Positions 8,378-17,579 of a stretch of DNA of 50,394 nucleotides are shown here, in pieces. The notes under the pieces were generated by a model. The model saw nothing but the letters and a program-made list of their open reading frames with translations. It was not told the origin of the DNA and ran no database searches. Numbering within the stretch: position 1 is the stretch's first letter; the number at the start of each line of letters is the position of its first letter. This stretch comes from Methylomicrobium sp035916875 (GTDB taxonomy: Bacteria > Pseudomonadota > Gammaproteobacteria > Methylococcales > Methylomonadaceae), in contig NZ_JAXUHN010000048.1 in assembly GCF_035916875.1 (NCBI RefSeq), positions 1 to 50,394 of the forward strand, read 5' to 3'. Made by a program: the position numbers and the translations under genes.

Positions 8378-10336
8378 TTATGACTGATTTTTTGCCGGGC
8401 TCAGCCCTTTTTGTTTAACCAGATGGATCAGACTACCCGCCAGCACCATTTCTACCTGGTAGGGCGTCATCGTGTGTTCGGTCTCATAGGTCTCGTCCTT
8501 GGTCAGGTTGATCACCTGGATTCTGTTGCCCTTGCGAATGGCATTGCGCGCATCAGGAATAGACAGCAAGTCGCATTGAGTGATCTTGTTCCAATCTTCG
8601 GGATTGGCAAATATCAGAGGGAGGATACCGAAGTTGCTAAGATTCTGTAAATGTATTCTGGCAAAACTTTTTGCAATTACCGCAATAACACCTAAATAGC
8701 GTGGGCCAAGGGCCGCATGTTCGCGGCTTGAACCCTGTCCGTAATTGGCGCCGCCTACAACGAATGAGCCCTGTTGCTGATAACCCATTGCTCTTTCGTA
8801 GTAGGTCTCGTCGATCTGGCTGAAAACAAACCGGCTGATTGCCGGGATATTACTGCGAAAAGGCAGCACCTTGGCGCCAGCCGGCATAATTTCGTCCGTG
8901 GAAATATCGTCCCCCACTTTCAATAGCACTGGTCCTTGGAGTGTTTCGGGTAGAGGTTCTAACTGTGGCAGGGGTTTGATATTGGGGCCTTTGTCCAGGT
9001 CATACAGTTCGCCTTCCGGTGCAGGAGGTATCAGCATCTCGGTATTGAGGAGTACGGTTTCTGGTGCAGTGAAACGGGGGTATTCCATGCCTAGCGTGCG
9101 CGGATCGGTGATCACCCCGGTCAGAGCTGAAGCGGCGGCGGTTTCAGGGCTGCACAAATAAACCTGATCCTCCTTGGTGCCCGAACGTCCCGGAAAATTC
9201 CGGGGTACGGTGCGCAGGCTAATGCGGTCTGTAGCAGGCGCCTGTCCCATGCCGATACAGCCGCCGCATCCTGCTTGATGGAGGCGCGCGCCCGCATGGA
9301 TGAGCTTTCCGAGCATGCCCATTGCCATCATGTTTTCCAATATCTGCCGGGACGTGGGGTTGACGTCGAATGAAACGCGGTCGTGAACCTGTTTGCCGTC
9401 GACGATCATGGCTGCGATGGCAAAGTCCCGCAGCCCAGGATTAGCGGACGATCCGATATAGGACTGGTAGATTTCCCGGCCCGCCACCTCGCGCACCGGC
9501 ACCACCTTGCCCGGACTGCTCGGCAGCGCAATCAAAGGCTCCAGGTCTGAGAGGTTGATTTCCTCATATTCGTCGTATTCCGCATCCTCATCCGCGAGGA
9601 TTTTCCGAAAGACTCCCTCACGCCCCTGACTTTTCAGGAACGCCATAACCGCATCGTCTGCTGGAAACACCGTCGTCGTGGCGCCCAGTTCAGCCCCCAT
9701 GTTGGCAATCACATGGCGGTCCATGGCGGTCAGGGACCTCAATCCAGGACCATAATACTCGACGATCTTGCCAAGCCCGCCGTCCACATTGTGTCGGCGC
9801 AGCATTTCTAAAATCACATCCTTGGCGCTCACCCAGTCGGGAAGCGCCCCTACCAATTTGACGCCCATTGTTTTCGGCATGTTCACGCGAAAAGGCTCCC
9901 CCGCCATAGCCATCGCCACCTCCAGGCCACCTGCGCCGATTGCCAGCATCCCCAATGAGCCGGCCGCGCAGGTGTGGCTATCCGAGCCTAACAAGGTTTT
10001 TCCCGGCACGCCGAAGCGCTCCATATGAACGGGATGGCTAACGCCGTTACCGGGCCGGCTATACCAAAGGCCAAATTTCTTGCAAGCACTACGCAAAAAC
10101 AGATGGTCGTCGGCATTTTTGAAGTCTTCCTGCAGGAGATTGTGGTCCACATACTGAGCGGAAAGCTCGGTTCGTATGCGCGGAATGCCAAGCGCTTCAA
10201 ATTCCAGCATGACCAGAGTGCCTGTCGCATCCTGGGTGAGTGTTTGATCAATTTTCAAACCAATCTCTTCACCCGGAATCATAAGGCCTTCGACCAAGTG
10301 ACTTTGGATCAGCTTCTGCGTTACGTTTTTACCCAT
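8378..10336 (-). CDS. acn: Aconitate hydratase (about 650-aa type)
   Basis: Aconitase interconverts citrate and isocitrate with a [4Fe-4S] cluster. The cluster ligands are visible: SDSHTCAAGSLG (C123) and GCGGCIGMGQ (C357, C360). Domain 4, with VLLKVGDDISTDEIMPAG and GGANYGQGSSREHAA, follows a short linker. The frame is open for 34 codons further upstream, but I place the start at 10336 because that ATG (MGKNVTQKL) has a GGGAG site 9 nt before it and matches the usual N terminus; this gives 652 aa. The length and layout fit the compact aconitases related to the mitochondrial enzyme rather than the 890-aa AcnA/IRP or 850-aa AcnB. It lies 103 bp upstream of the glucoamylase, on the same strand. 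Confidence 0.93.
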   Translation of the reverse strand: MGKNVTQKLIQSHLVEGLMIPGEEIGLKIDQTLTQDATGTLVMLEFEALGIPRIRTELSAQYVDHNLLQEDFKNADDHLFLRSACKKFGLWYSRPGNGVSHPVHMERFGVPGKTLLGSDSHTCAAGSLGMLAIGAGGLEVAMAMAGEPFRVNMPKTMGVKLVGALPDWVSAKDVILEMLRRHNVDGGLGKIVEYYGPGLRSLTAMDRHVIANMGAELGATTTVFPADDAVMAFLKSQGREGVFRKILADEDAEYDEYEEINLSDLEPLIALPSSPGKVVPVREVAGREIYQSYIGSSANPGLRDFAIAAMIVDGKQVHDRVSFDVNPTSRQILENMMAMGMLGKLIHAGARLHQAGCGGCIGMGQAPATDRISLRTVPRNFPGRSGTKEDQVYLCSPETAAASALTGVITDPRTLGMEYPRFTAPETVLLNTEMLIPPAPEGELYDLDKGPNIKPLPQLEPLPETLQGPVLLKVGDDISTDEIMPAGAKVLPFRSNIPAISRFVFSQIDETYYERAMGYQQQGSFVVGGANYGQGSSREHAALGPRYLGVIAVIAKSFARIHLQNLSNFGILPLIFANPEDWNKITQCDLLSIPDARNAIRKGNRIQVINLTKDETYETEHTMTPYQVEMVLAGSLIHLVKQKGLSPAKNQS

Positions 10337-10524
10337 GGCTTTATACTCCCACATAGAGACGTTCAGAAAATAAATTTTCCAAAAAGTAAAAAACGCCTTT
10401 GAAGAAATACTTATTTCTACCAAGAAAAAGCCACTCAAAGGATGGCTTAAATGATAACACTAATGAGCGTGCAGACAATAAGTTGGCCAATTTAACGATC
10501 ACTAAAACCGGTTGACGCCCCTTA

Positions 10525-10688
10525 GAGCCTGTTTATGATCTTTTTAGCTAATATTATTGTTGATTTTTTTCACAATCATGCCAAGAGCCCTATACCCAAG
10601 CGATATAACACGAGAACAGTTTGAAATTATCCGTCCGCAACTGGAGAGTTTCAAAAAACAACTAAGGTTCCATTTGCGCGGTGGTTAA
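10525..10688 (+). mobile_element. 5' remnant of an IS5-family transposase
   Basis: A 36-codon frame (10578-10688) begins MPRALYPSDITREQFEIIRP and QLESFKK. This is the recognisable N terminus of IS5-family transposases (usual form MPRKxYPSDISREQFExIxPxLES), which then breaks off. The preceding sequence GAGCCTGTTTATGATC from 10525 resembles the terminal repeat at the left end of such elements, but no matching right end is visible. The fragment ends exactly where an opposite-strand integrase fragment begins. The flanks (10337-10524 and 10839-10976) hold no gene. Confidence 0.7.
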
Positions 10689-10838
10689 TTAATCAGGGCA
10701 ACAAGCAAAGTGACTTGAGACTCGCCGAACGAACCGTGCGTAGCTATCGATAGTCTTGTCGCTCATGCATCGAAGCTTCAACGTTCTGAGGTGACAATTG
10801 TATAATTTATCGAGATGCGCTTGTTCTATAGCATTCAT
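10689..10838 (-). pseudogene. N-terminal fragment of a tyrosine recombinase/integrase
   Basis: The minus strand from ATG 10838 encodes 49 residues including LDKLYNCHLRTLKLRCMSDK and TIDSYARFVRRVSSHFACCPD, then stops at 10689. This is the SAM-like N-terminal DNA-binding domain of integrases of the type found with IS91-like and related elements (pattern HLxxLKLxGxSxxTIDxYARxxRRxxxxFxxCPD). The catalytic domain is missing. It abuts the IS5 remnant base to base, so the junction is a recombination or deletion point. Confidence 0.7.
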
Positions 10839-10976
10839 GTTAAACTCCAAATTTATCGTACTCGACATTGAGTACAGTTGAAGTTTAAGCTTTAAGAGTG
10901 TTTTCCGACGCGATAGCGGATTCGTCCAACTATTGAATAGACTTTACTTAAACAGCAAGATGAGGAGTCTAATACT

Positions 10977-12656
10977 ATGAAAAGTTCAGAAATCACAGTT
11001 GCTGATTATTTGATAACCCGACTCAAAGAGATAGGCGTGGATCACCTTTTTGGCGTGCCGGGAGATTTTGTCCTGGGCTTCTTCAACCAAGTACTGAAGA
11101 GTGACCTAAAGTATGTCGGCACCTGCAATGAACTCAACGCGGCCTATGCCGCCGACGGTTACGCTCGTATTCAGGGTGTTGGTGCATTTTCTTCGACCTA
11201 TGGCGTCGGAGAATTAAGCGCCATCAACGGCGTGGCAGGCGCATTCGCCGAGAGAGTGCCGATGGTGGTGATCACCGGCTCGCCTTCGACAATTAGTTTC
11301 CGCACCCGGCCGCTGTTGCATCACACATTGGGCGATTATCAGATTCCCTTGAGGATATACGAAAAAATTACTGCCGCCTCAACCGAGCTGGTTTCGGCTC
11401 AAACGGCACCGGCCGAGATCGACCGGATGTTATCGGCGTGCCTATCTCATCAGCAACCGGTTTACATCAGTATTCCATCGGACGTGGTGATGATGCCATG
11501 TCAGCGTCCTCAGGCTTTTTTGTTCCCGCCAGCCCTAGGTAGTGATCCGGATGCGCTTGGAGAGGCGATCGCCGAAGCGCTGGAAATGCTGAATAAGGCA
11601 CAGAAACCGGTTGTGATTGGCGATGTCGAATTGATACGCTTCAAGCTGCAACAGGATTTCGCCGGCTTTCTCGACAAAACCGGTTTCCCGTATGTGACCA
11701 TGATGTTGGGCAAGAGCGTCCTGTCAGAGCAGCATCCGCAATTCATTGGTCTGTTTGAGGGGGAACGGAGTCGCGAGTATGTGCGAAATCGAGTCGAGTC
11801 CGCAGATTGCATTCTACAACTTGGGGCCGTGCTGACCGACTTTAACACCGGCGGCTTCACAACCAACCTCGACGACGCGAAGACGATCAGTGCCAACATC
11901 CGTTCCGTAAGGATCAAACATCATTATTACGAGAACGTGTCTCTCCATGATTTTATCCTTGGGCTGACTGAAAAAATTACTCGACGCGATCCCGCAACGC
12001 TGGATATCCACTGCGCCGCTGAGGGCTGCGTGCACCGACGTTCGGAGCTGTACCAGCCTGATGTGCCGAAACCGCTTACCATCAAGCGATTCTTCGACCG
12101 CATGAGTCATTTTATAGAAGACGATGCAATAGTCATTGCTGAAACAGGCGTATCCCTGTTCAGTGCCGCCGAAATGCTCATGCCGGAGGGAGCGACCTTC
12201 ATAGGCCAGACCTTTTACGGATCAATCGGCTATACGATCGGAGCAACCCTGGGCGCGGGCATGGCAGCGCCGGACAGGCAGGTTGTGCTGTTTGTGGGAG
12301 ACGGATCTTTTCAAGTAACTGGCCAGGACCTGTCGACGATGATCCGCAACAACCTCAAGCCTGTCATCTTTCTCATCAACAATGACGGGTATACCATAGA
12401 GCGAGTGATGAGTGATCGTCCTTACAATGATCTCCAGCCCTGGAAGTATCATAAACTGGTGGAGGTGTTCGGAGGTGGGCTAGGTCTTGATGTTCGTACG
12501 GAAGGCGAGCTTGAAGAGGCGCTGGCTAAAGCCGCCACAGCGAACGACCTCGTATTCATCGAAATTCACACCGGACGACTGGATTGTCCCGAGTCGCTAC
12601 GCAGTGCAGGTCAGTCGATGGCAAAAATAAATCAGCTCGACTCGCGCGATAATTGA
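10977..12656 (+). CDS. Thiamine-diphosphate-dependent 2-keto acid decarboxylase (pyruvate/indolepyruvate type)
   Basis: This 559-aa enzyme has the three domains of the PDC/IPDC family. The N-terminal PYR domain includes FGVPGDFVLGFF, the catalytic Glu in CNELNAAYAADGYAR (E52) and the His pair LLHHTLGDYQ (H115, H116). The C-terminal PP domain has the cofactor motif GDGSFQVTGQDL (about 441) ending in NNDGYTIE (about 468-475). The product is an aldehyde plus CO2 from a 2-oxo acid. Whether pyruvate, indolepyruvate or a branched-chain acid is preferred cannot be read from these motifs. GAGGAG lies 9 nt before the ATG. It is monocistronic between mobile-element debris and a glgC stub. Confidence 0.92.
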   Translation: MKSSEITVADYLITRLKEIGVDHLFGVPGDFVLGFFNQVLKSDLKYVGTCNELNAAYAADGYARIQGVGAFSSTYGVGELSAINGVAGAFAERVPMVVITGSPSTISFRTRPLLHHTLGDYQIPLRIYEKITAASTELVSAQTAPAEIDRMLSACLSHQQPVYISIPSDVVMMPCQRPQAFLFPPALGSDPDALGEAIAEALEMLNKAQKPVVIGDVELIRFKLQQDFAGFLDKTGFPYVTMMLGKSVLSEQHPQFIGLFEGERSREYVRNRVESADCILQLGAVLTDFNTGGFTTNLDDAKTISANIRSVRIKHHYYENVSLHDFILGLTEKITRRDPATLDIHCAAEGCVHRRSELYQPDVPKPLTIKRFFDRMSHFIEDDAIVIAETGVSLFSAAEMLMPEGATFIGQTFYGSIGYTIGATLGAGMAAPDRQVVLFVGDGSFQVTGQDLSTMIRNNLKPVIFLINNDGYTIERVMSDRPYNDLQPWKYHKLVEVFGGGLGLDVRTEGELEEALAKAATANDLVFIEIHTGRLDCPESLRSAGQSMAKINQLDSRDN

Positions 12657-12804
12657 TTCATCAACTTTATATGCTTGAGCTCGATATGATGCAATCCAAC
12701 TCGCTTGAGCAGCAGTAATCACTTTTTGAAGAAATGATTGCCAAAGGAAGGCGATAAAGATATTGCGTCATCAATAGTAATAGCTTTAGAAACGGGGGAG
12801 CGAG

Positions 12805-12921
12805 ATGGCAATTCCAAGAGTGCTGGCGATGGTATTGGCTGGTGGCGAAGGCACTCGTCTGAAATGTTTGAAGTTGTCAGATCAAGTTCAGAGTTTTACA
12901 CCAAATGAAAGTGATTGTTGA
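12805..12921 (+). pseudogene. glgC: Truncated glucose-1-phosphate adenylyltransferase (5' stub)
   Basis: A good ribosome binding site (GGGGGAG) and ATG open a frame reading AIPRVLAMVLAGGEGTRLK. This is the canonical N terminus of GlgC with its nucleotide-binding GGxGxRL loop. Similarity stops abruptly after TRLK, where GlgC should continue with L.PLT..RAKPAVPFG, and the frame ends at codon 39. Only the promoter-proximal 5% of the gene survives. The break is probably a deletion; it ends close to the 12925-12943 palindrome. Confidence 0.75.
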
Positions 12922-12924
12922 GTG

Positions 12925-12943
12925 ATCCGCAATCATTGCGGAT
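12925..12943. terminator. Perfect 9-bp inverted repeat after the glgC stub
   Basis: ATCCGCAAT-C-ATTGCGGAT is a perfect palindrome followed by TAAAAA. The one-base centre means a real RNA hairpin would lose the innermost pairs. It may be a terminator left from the gene that followed glgC or a dyad element. From here to 13230 I see no other gene; frames in that stretch are short and without motifs. Confidence 0.4.
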
Positions 12944-13230
12944 TAAAAACGCTGATTGATAAGGTTTGGGCCGATCAGCCACAAAAATGTGGAGCAGCGC
13001 CGCAAAAATCTAGTAACTTTTACAGTGGTTTTTAATAAAGAAACCCGAAAGTCCTGTATTTTCTATATGCTTGCTATCGTGCGCGGACGTACAAACTGAA
13101 AAGTGTTGAATGAATTTTTCTGAACACTGAGCGTTAATTCCGTCCGGCGTGCTGGCAATCGGTCGGAAGGGTGCCAATCAATGCTTACAAGGAGGCAAGA
13201 CTTTCCGATTTTACGCGAGCGAGGCGACCG

Positions 13231-13905
13231 CTACTCGCCGCTTTGCCCTTCGGCTCTACCCCCATGTCGCTGTCCTCCTTGTCCCCGGCGGCCGCGCTGC
13301 TCATTTTGCTGCGTCGGCACGGTGTTTTGCCATCCCGAGTCCGTACGTTCAGCAGATCGATTCTCAAAACCGCGATTTTGAGGTCCGGTTTCTTGCTGAG
13401 CCAAATTTTGTTGACGCTGCCATTGGCCGCGCGCATCCGGCTCGTCCGGCCGAAGCTGCCGTCCGTCATTCCGGTTATCGCGCTGTTGATGGTCCCACGC
13501 GCTTTGCCGATTGCCGTAAGGCTTCGGAGTCTGCTTGTTCCAGTTATAATAGCCGTTTGTGCCATGATCGTGCGAATCGTGCTGGCGATAAGCCGTGCCG
13601 GAAGGAGCCGGGAAGCGTTGCGTGTCCCGATAGCGTCTGTCCTGATAACGGTGATCGTCGCCGTCATGATGGTGATGATCATAGGTACGATAAGAGGGTG
13701 TCTGATAGGCGTAGGTGTTGTAATAGTTCCGTTCAATTACGCCGTAGCCGCCTTGGTATTGCCCCGGATAGTAATAGCCGGAGCTGCTCTGGTACTGTCC
13801 TGGATAGTAGCTAGTATCATAATACTGCCGCGAATAGTACGGCGCGCAAGCCGCCGGCAGGAACATCAGGCCGGACAGAGCGAGTCTTTTGATGATGGGG
13901 TGCAT
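13231..13905 (-). CDS. Tyr/Gln/Arg/His-rich putative lipoprotein
   Basis: I place the start at 13905 (AAAGGG ribosome site, 224 aa). From there the product begins MHPIIKRLALSGLMFLPAAC, a short basic-hydrophobic leader with a Cys at residue 20 that fits a lipobox. The mature part is low-complexity: first Tyr-rich with repeated YYPGQYQ units, then a HHHHDGDDHR stretch, then a long polar tail of Gln, Arg, Asn and Gly. No domain is recognised. It is probably an intrinsically disordered envelope lipoprotein. The opposite strand and other frames are also open over this region because of the biased codons, but only this strand gives a signal peptide and ribosome site. It is divergently transcribed from ppnN. 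Confidence 0.7.
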   Translation of the reverse strand: MHPIIKRLALSGLMFLPAACAPYYSRQYYDTSYYPGQYQSSSGYYYPGQYQGGYGVIERNYYNTYAYQTPSYRTYDHHHHDGDDHRYQDRRYRDTQRFPAPSGTAYRQHDSHDHGTNGYYNWNKQTPKPYGNRQSAWDHQQRDNRNDGRQLRPDEPDARGQWQRQQNLAQQETGPQNRGFENRSAERTDSGWQNTVPTQQNEQRGRRGQGGQRHGGRAEGQSGE

Positions 13906-14097
13906 GAGTTTACCCTTTGTCGAGAGTGATTGAATGTTAAATGAATCATAACCGAGATTGCTGAATGGGCCATGAATCGTGGCGGCATTTTTTTCGCCTG
14001 ACGCGCTTGTTTGTCGGCAAAGGCAATCGGTAAATCCTGTGCATGATCCGTGCATCGTGATGCAATCCAGCAAAATAATAGAGTGTAGAGGAAAAGA

Positions 14098-15471
14098 ATG
14101 AAGAATGAAGTGATCGATGCGGTAATTTCGCCCGAGGAAGGCCGTCTGGAGATTCTATCGAAAGCCGAAGTCAGCAAGTTGTTGGATACCAGCCAGGGCG
14201 GACTATACAAGGTGTTTCGCAATTGTGCGCTGGCAGTGTTGAATTGCGGCAGTTCAATGGATGACGGCAAGGAGCTGCTGGAGCGTTATCCCTCATTCGC
14301 GATTCGCGTCGTACAAGAGCAACGCGGCATCAAGCTGGAGCTGAAAAGCGCGCCCGCGCATGCGTTTGTGGACGGCAGGATGATCAAGGGCATCAAGGAG
14401 CATTTGTTTGCGGTGCTGCGCGACATCATCTATGTCAGCGACGAGATCTATAAAAATTCCCTTTTCAATCTTGAAACCTCGCGGGGCATCAGTGACGCGG
14501 TGTTCCACATTCTGCGCAATGCGAACATACTGCGGCCGATGCACAATCCGAATCTGGTCGTGTGTTGGGGCGGCCATTCGATCAGCCGCAAGGAATACGA
14601 CTACACCAAACAGGTAGGCCATGAACTGGGACTGCGCGGTTTCGATATTTGCACCGGTTGCGGACCTGGGGCGATGAAGGGCCCGATGAAAGGCGCGACG
14701 ATCGGCCATGCGAAGCAGCGGATCAAGCACGGCCAATATCTCGGCATCACCGAACCGGGGATCATCGCGGCCGAATCCCCGAATCCGATCGTGAATGATC
14801 TAGTAATTCTGCCGGATATCGAAAAGCGTCTCGAAGCGTTTGTGCGCACCGGGCACGGCATCGTGGTGTTTCCGGGCGGCGCGGGCACGGCCGAGGAAAT
14901 TTTGTACATCCTCGGCATTCTTCTGCATCCCGATAACGAGGCGATGCCGTTTCCATTGATTTTCAGCGGTCCGGACAGCGCCGGGGAGTATTTTGAGCAA
15001 ATCGACAAATTTATCGCCGGCACGCTGGGTCCGAAGGCGCGGCAACGCTATCGGATTATCATCGACGATCCGCGGCAGACCGCGATCGAAATGGAGGCCG
15101 GCATTCATGAAGTGCGCGCGTTCCGCAAGTCGACCGGCGATGCCTATTATTTCAACTGGCTGCTGCAAATCGACAAAGTGTTTCAAACGCCGTTCGTGCC
15201 GACGCATGAAAACATGAAGAATCTGGCCTTGCATAAAAACCAGGAAACGCATGTGTTGGCCGCGAATCTGCGCAGGGTGTTTTCGGGCATCGTCGCGGGC
15301 AATGTGAAGGATGAGGGGATACGCGCGGTCGAACAGCACGGCCATTTCGAGATACGCGGCGACGCCGCCATCATGGAACTGATGGATTCGCTGTTGGCGT
15401 CTTTCGTGCAACAGCATCGGATGAAGCTGCCGGGCAAGAAATATATGCCTTGTTACCGGATTATTCAATAA
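14098..15471 (+). CDS. ppnN: Pyrimidine/purine nucleotide 5'-monophosphate nucleosidase
   Basis: PpnN (YgdH) cleaves nucleoside monophosphates to base and ribose 5-phosphate and in enterobacteria is stimulated by (p)ppGpp. The 457-aa length and three-part build fit: an N-terminal domain (VISPEEGRLEILSKAEV, LLDTSQGGLYKVFRNCALAVLN), a central LOG-like Rossmann domain with CTGCGPGAMKGPMKGA and the signature PGGAGTAEE (about 259-267), and a C-terminal domain ending YMPCYRII. GAGGA lies 6 nt before the ATG. It is followed 44 bp later by topB on the same strand. Confidence 0.93.
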   Translation: MKNEVIDAVISPEEGRLEILSKAEVSKLLDTSQGGLYKVFRNCALAVLNCGSSMDDGKELLERYPSFAIRVVQEQRGIKLELKSAPAHAFVDGRMIKGIKEHLFAVLRDIIYVSDEIYKNSLFNLETSRGISDAVFHILRNANILRPMHNPNLVVCWGGHSISRKEYDYTKQVGHELGLRGFDICTGCGPGAMKGPMKGATIGHAKQRIKHGQYLGITEPGIIAAESPNPIVNDLVILPDIEKRLEAFVRTGHGIVVFPGGAGTAEEILYILGILLHPDNEAMPFPLIFSGPDSAGEYFEQIDKFIAGTLGPKARQRYRIIIDDPRQTAIEMEAGIHEVRAFRKSTGDAYYFNWLLQIDKVFQTPFVPTHENMKNLALHKNQETHVLAANLRRVFSGIVAGNVKDEGIRAVEQHGHFEIRGDAAIMELMDSLLASFVQQHRMKLPGKKYMPCYRIIQ

Positions 15472-15515
15472 AGGCGAGATGGCAGGGTGATTAGCCATTG
15501 GGCGGGTAGATCCCG

Positions 15516-17561
15516 ATGAAAGTGGTTTTGACCGAAAAGCCTTCGGTAGCGAGGGACATTGCGCGCTGCCTGGGTGTGAATAACCGGCGCGACGGTTATC
15601 TGGAGGGTAACGGCTATCAGATCGTCTGGGCGTTCGGGCATCTGGTCGAATTGCAGGAACCCGATCAATACAATAAGGGGTGGAAGCGCTGGTCGCTGGA
15701 TAGTTTGCCGATCATTCCCGAGCGTTTCGGGTTACGGGCACGGGGCGACGCGGCGGCGCAGAAGCAACTCACTACCGTCAAACGTCTCCTTCAGAGTACG
15801 AACGACATTATTTGCGCAACCGACGCCGGCCGGGAAGGGGAATTGATTTTCCGCTATATACTGTCCTGGTGCGGCTGCGGGCATAAACCGTTCAGGCGGC
15901 TCTGGATCAGCTCGCTGACCGACGAAGCAATCCGTCAGGGTTTTGCGCAATTACGCGACGGCGAGGCCTTCGAAGGACTCTATCGGGCCGCCAAGTGCCG
16001 CAGCGAGGCGGATTGGATAGTCGGTTTGAATGCGACGCGTTATTACACGCTCAAGTTTGGGCAGGGCTCGCTGCTGTGGACCGTCGGCCGGGTGCAAACG
16101 CCGGTGCTGGCGCTGATTGTGCAGCGCGATAAAGACATCGCCGATTTCAAGCCGAAGGATTTTTGGGAACTGCATACCTTATACCGCGAGGCCGATTTTC
16201 AACATGGCGGCGGGCGTTTCGAGAAAAAGGAAGAGGCCGAGGCGTTGATGGCTCGGATCGACGGCCGCGATTTTCGAATCAACTCGGTCAAGGGCAAGCA
16301 GGAGAAGGTTTATCCGCCGCCGTTGTATGATCTGACCGATTTGCAGAAAGACATGAGCATCCGCCATGGCTTCACGGCCGATCAGACCTTGCGTCTTGCC
16401 CAGTCATTATACGAAAAGAAGCATATCACCTATCCGCGTACAGACAGCCGTTACCTGAGCGCGGATATGAAGCCGCAGGTGAAGCCTTTGTTGCAAACCC
16501 TGCAGACGCGTTTCGACGCGCAGATTGCCGGCTTGAATCTGGAGCAACTGGCGCTGACCAACCGCTTGTTCAACGACGCGGGCGTAACCGATCACCATGC
16601 GATCATCCCGACCAAGACTTTGCCGCGGGTGCTGGCAGGCGATGAACAAAAAGTGTATGAGGCGATCTCGGTACGGTTCATTGCGGCCTTTTATCCGCCC
16701 TGTCTGAAACAGATCACGACCGTGCTAGGTGAGTCGGCGGAAATTCCTTTCAAAACGACCGGTACGGTGATCGAGGCGCCGGGTTGGCAGCTGTTATATA
16801 AAGATTCCGCGCCCGCGCCGACCGATCAGGATCAGAAGATTCTGCCTGTCTTCGAGCAGGGAGAAAGCGGCCCGCACCAACCTTCGCTGAAACAAGGCAA
16901 GACGAGTCCGCCGAAGTACTATACCGAAGCCAGTTTATTGAGCATGATGGAGTCTGCCGGCAAAACCTGCGACGACGAGACGCTGAAGCAGGCGTTGAAG
17001 GAAAAAGGCTTGGGCACGCCCGCAACTCGGGCCGCGATCATCGAAGTGCTGGTCAAGCGCAACTATATCCGCCGACAAAAGAAGTTGTTGCTAAGCACCG
17101 AAGCGGGGCGGCGGCTGATCGCGTTGATCGCCGATGAACATTTGAAGTCGGCCTCAATGACCGGCGAATGGGAGTCGCGGCTCAAAAAAATGGAACAGAA
17201 CGACTACGATCCGGGGCGGTTCATGGACGGGATCATTCAATTCACGCGCAACATCGTGGCGTCGCCCAAGAGGCCCGGCGATCAAGCGGCGCTCGGCAAT
17301 TGTCCCTTATGCCATGCCCCGATCATTGAAGGCCGCAAAGGCTACGGATGCAGCGATTGGCGTAAGGGCTGCACGTTTGTGTTATGGAAAGAGACGTTCG
17401 GCGCGCCGGTTTCCCGCGAAATGGCCGCCGAATTATTGAGGCAAGGCCGCACAAGGCAAACTTATGCGGTCAAGTTCAACGGTGAAGATTTGAATGCCTT
17501 GTTGACGCTGGACGAACGCGGCGAAATCGGCGTTAGAGCGTCATCTGCCGATCAGCGTTAA
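15516..17561 (+). CDS. topB: DNA topoisomerase III
   Basis: This type IA topoisomerase decatenates DNA by a transient single-strand break. The Toprim domain is at the N terminus (VVLTEKPSVARDIA; acidic CATDAGREGELIFR). The active-site Tyr is Y306 in ITYPRTDSRYLSADM, and the central domain contains the motif SEADWIVGLNATR. The C-terminal part ends in one topoisomerase zinc-ribbon-like module (NCPLCHAPI...GYGCSDW..GC). At 681 aa the length is normal for TopB. It lies 44 bp after ppnN, so the two may be one transcript. Confidence 0.95.
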   Translation: MKVVLTEKPSVARDIARCLGVNNRRDGYLEGNGYQIVWAFGHLVELQEPDQYNKGWKRWSLDSLPIIPERFGLRARGDAAAQKQLTTVKRLLQSTNDIICATDAGREGELIFRYILSWCGCGHKPFRRLWISSLTDEAIRQGFAQLRDGEAFEGLYRAAKCRSEADWIVGLNATRYYTLKFGQGSLLWTVGRVQTPVLALIVQRDKDIADFKPKDFWELHTLYREADFQHGGGRFEKKEEAEALMARIDGRDFRINSVKGKQEKVYPPPLYDLTDLQKDMSIRHGFTADQTLRLAQSLYEKKHITYPRTDSRYLSADMKPQVKPLLQTLQTRFDAQIAGLNLEQLALTNRLFNDAGVTDHHAIIPTKTLPRVLAGDEQKVYEAISVRFIAAFYPPCLKQITTVLGESAEIPFKTTGTVIEAPGWQLLYKDSAPAPTDQDQKILPVFEQGESGPHQPSLKQGKTSPPKYYTEASLLSMMESAGKTCDDETLKQALKEKGLGTPATRAAIIEVLVKRNYIRRQKKLLLSTEAGRRLIALIADEHLKSASMTGEWESRLKKMEQNDYDPGRFMDGIIQFTRNIVASPKRPGDQAALGNCPLCHAPIIEGRKGYGCSDWRKGCTFVLWKETFGAPVSREMAAELLRQGRTRQTYAVKFNGEDLNALLTLDERGEIGVRASSADQR

Positions 17562-17579
17562 TTTTTGCTAGAGCAGCCT

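Noticed and set aside
13149..13929. Long plus-strand open frames opposite the Tyr-rich lipoprotein
   Set aside because: They lack ribosome sites and recognisable domains, and their openness follows from the biased codon use of the minus-strand gene, which has a signal peptide and a ribosome site.
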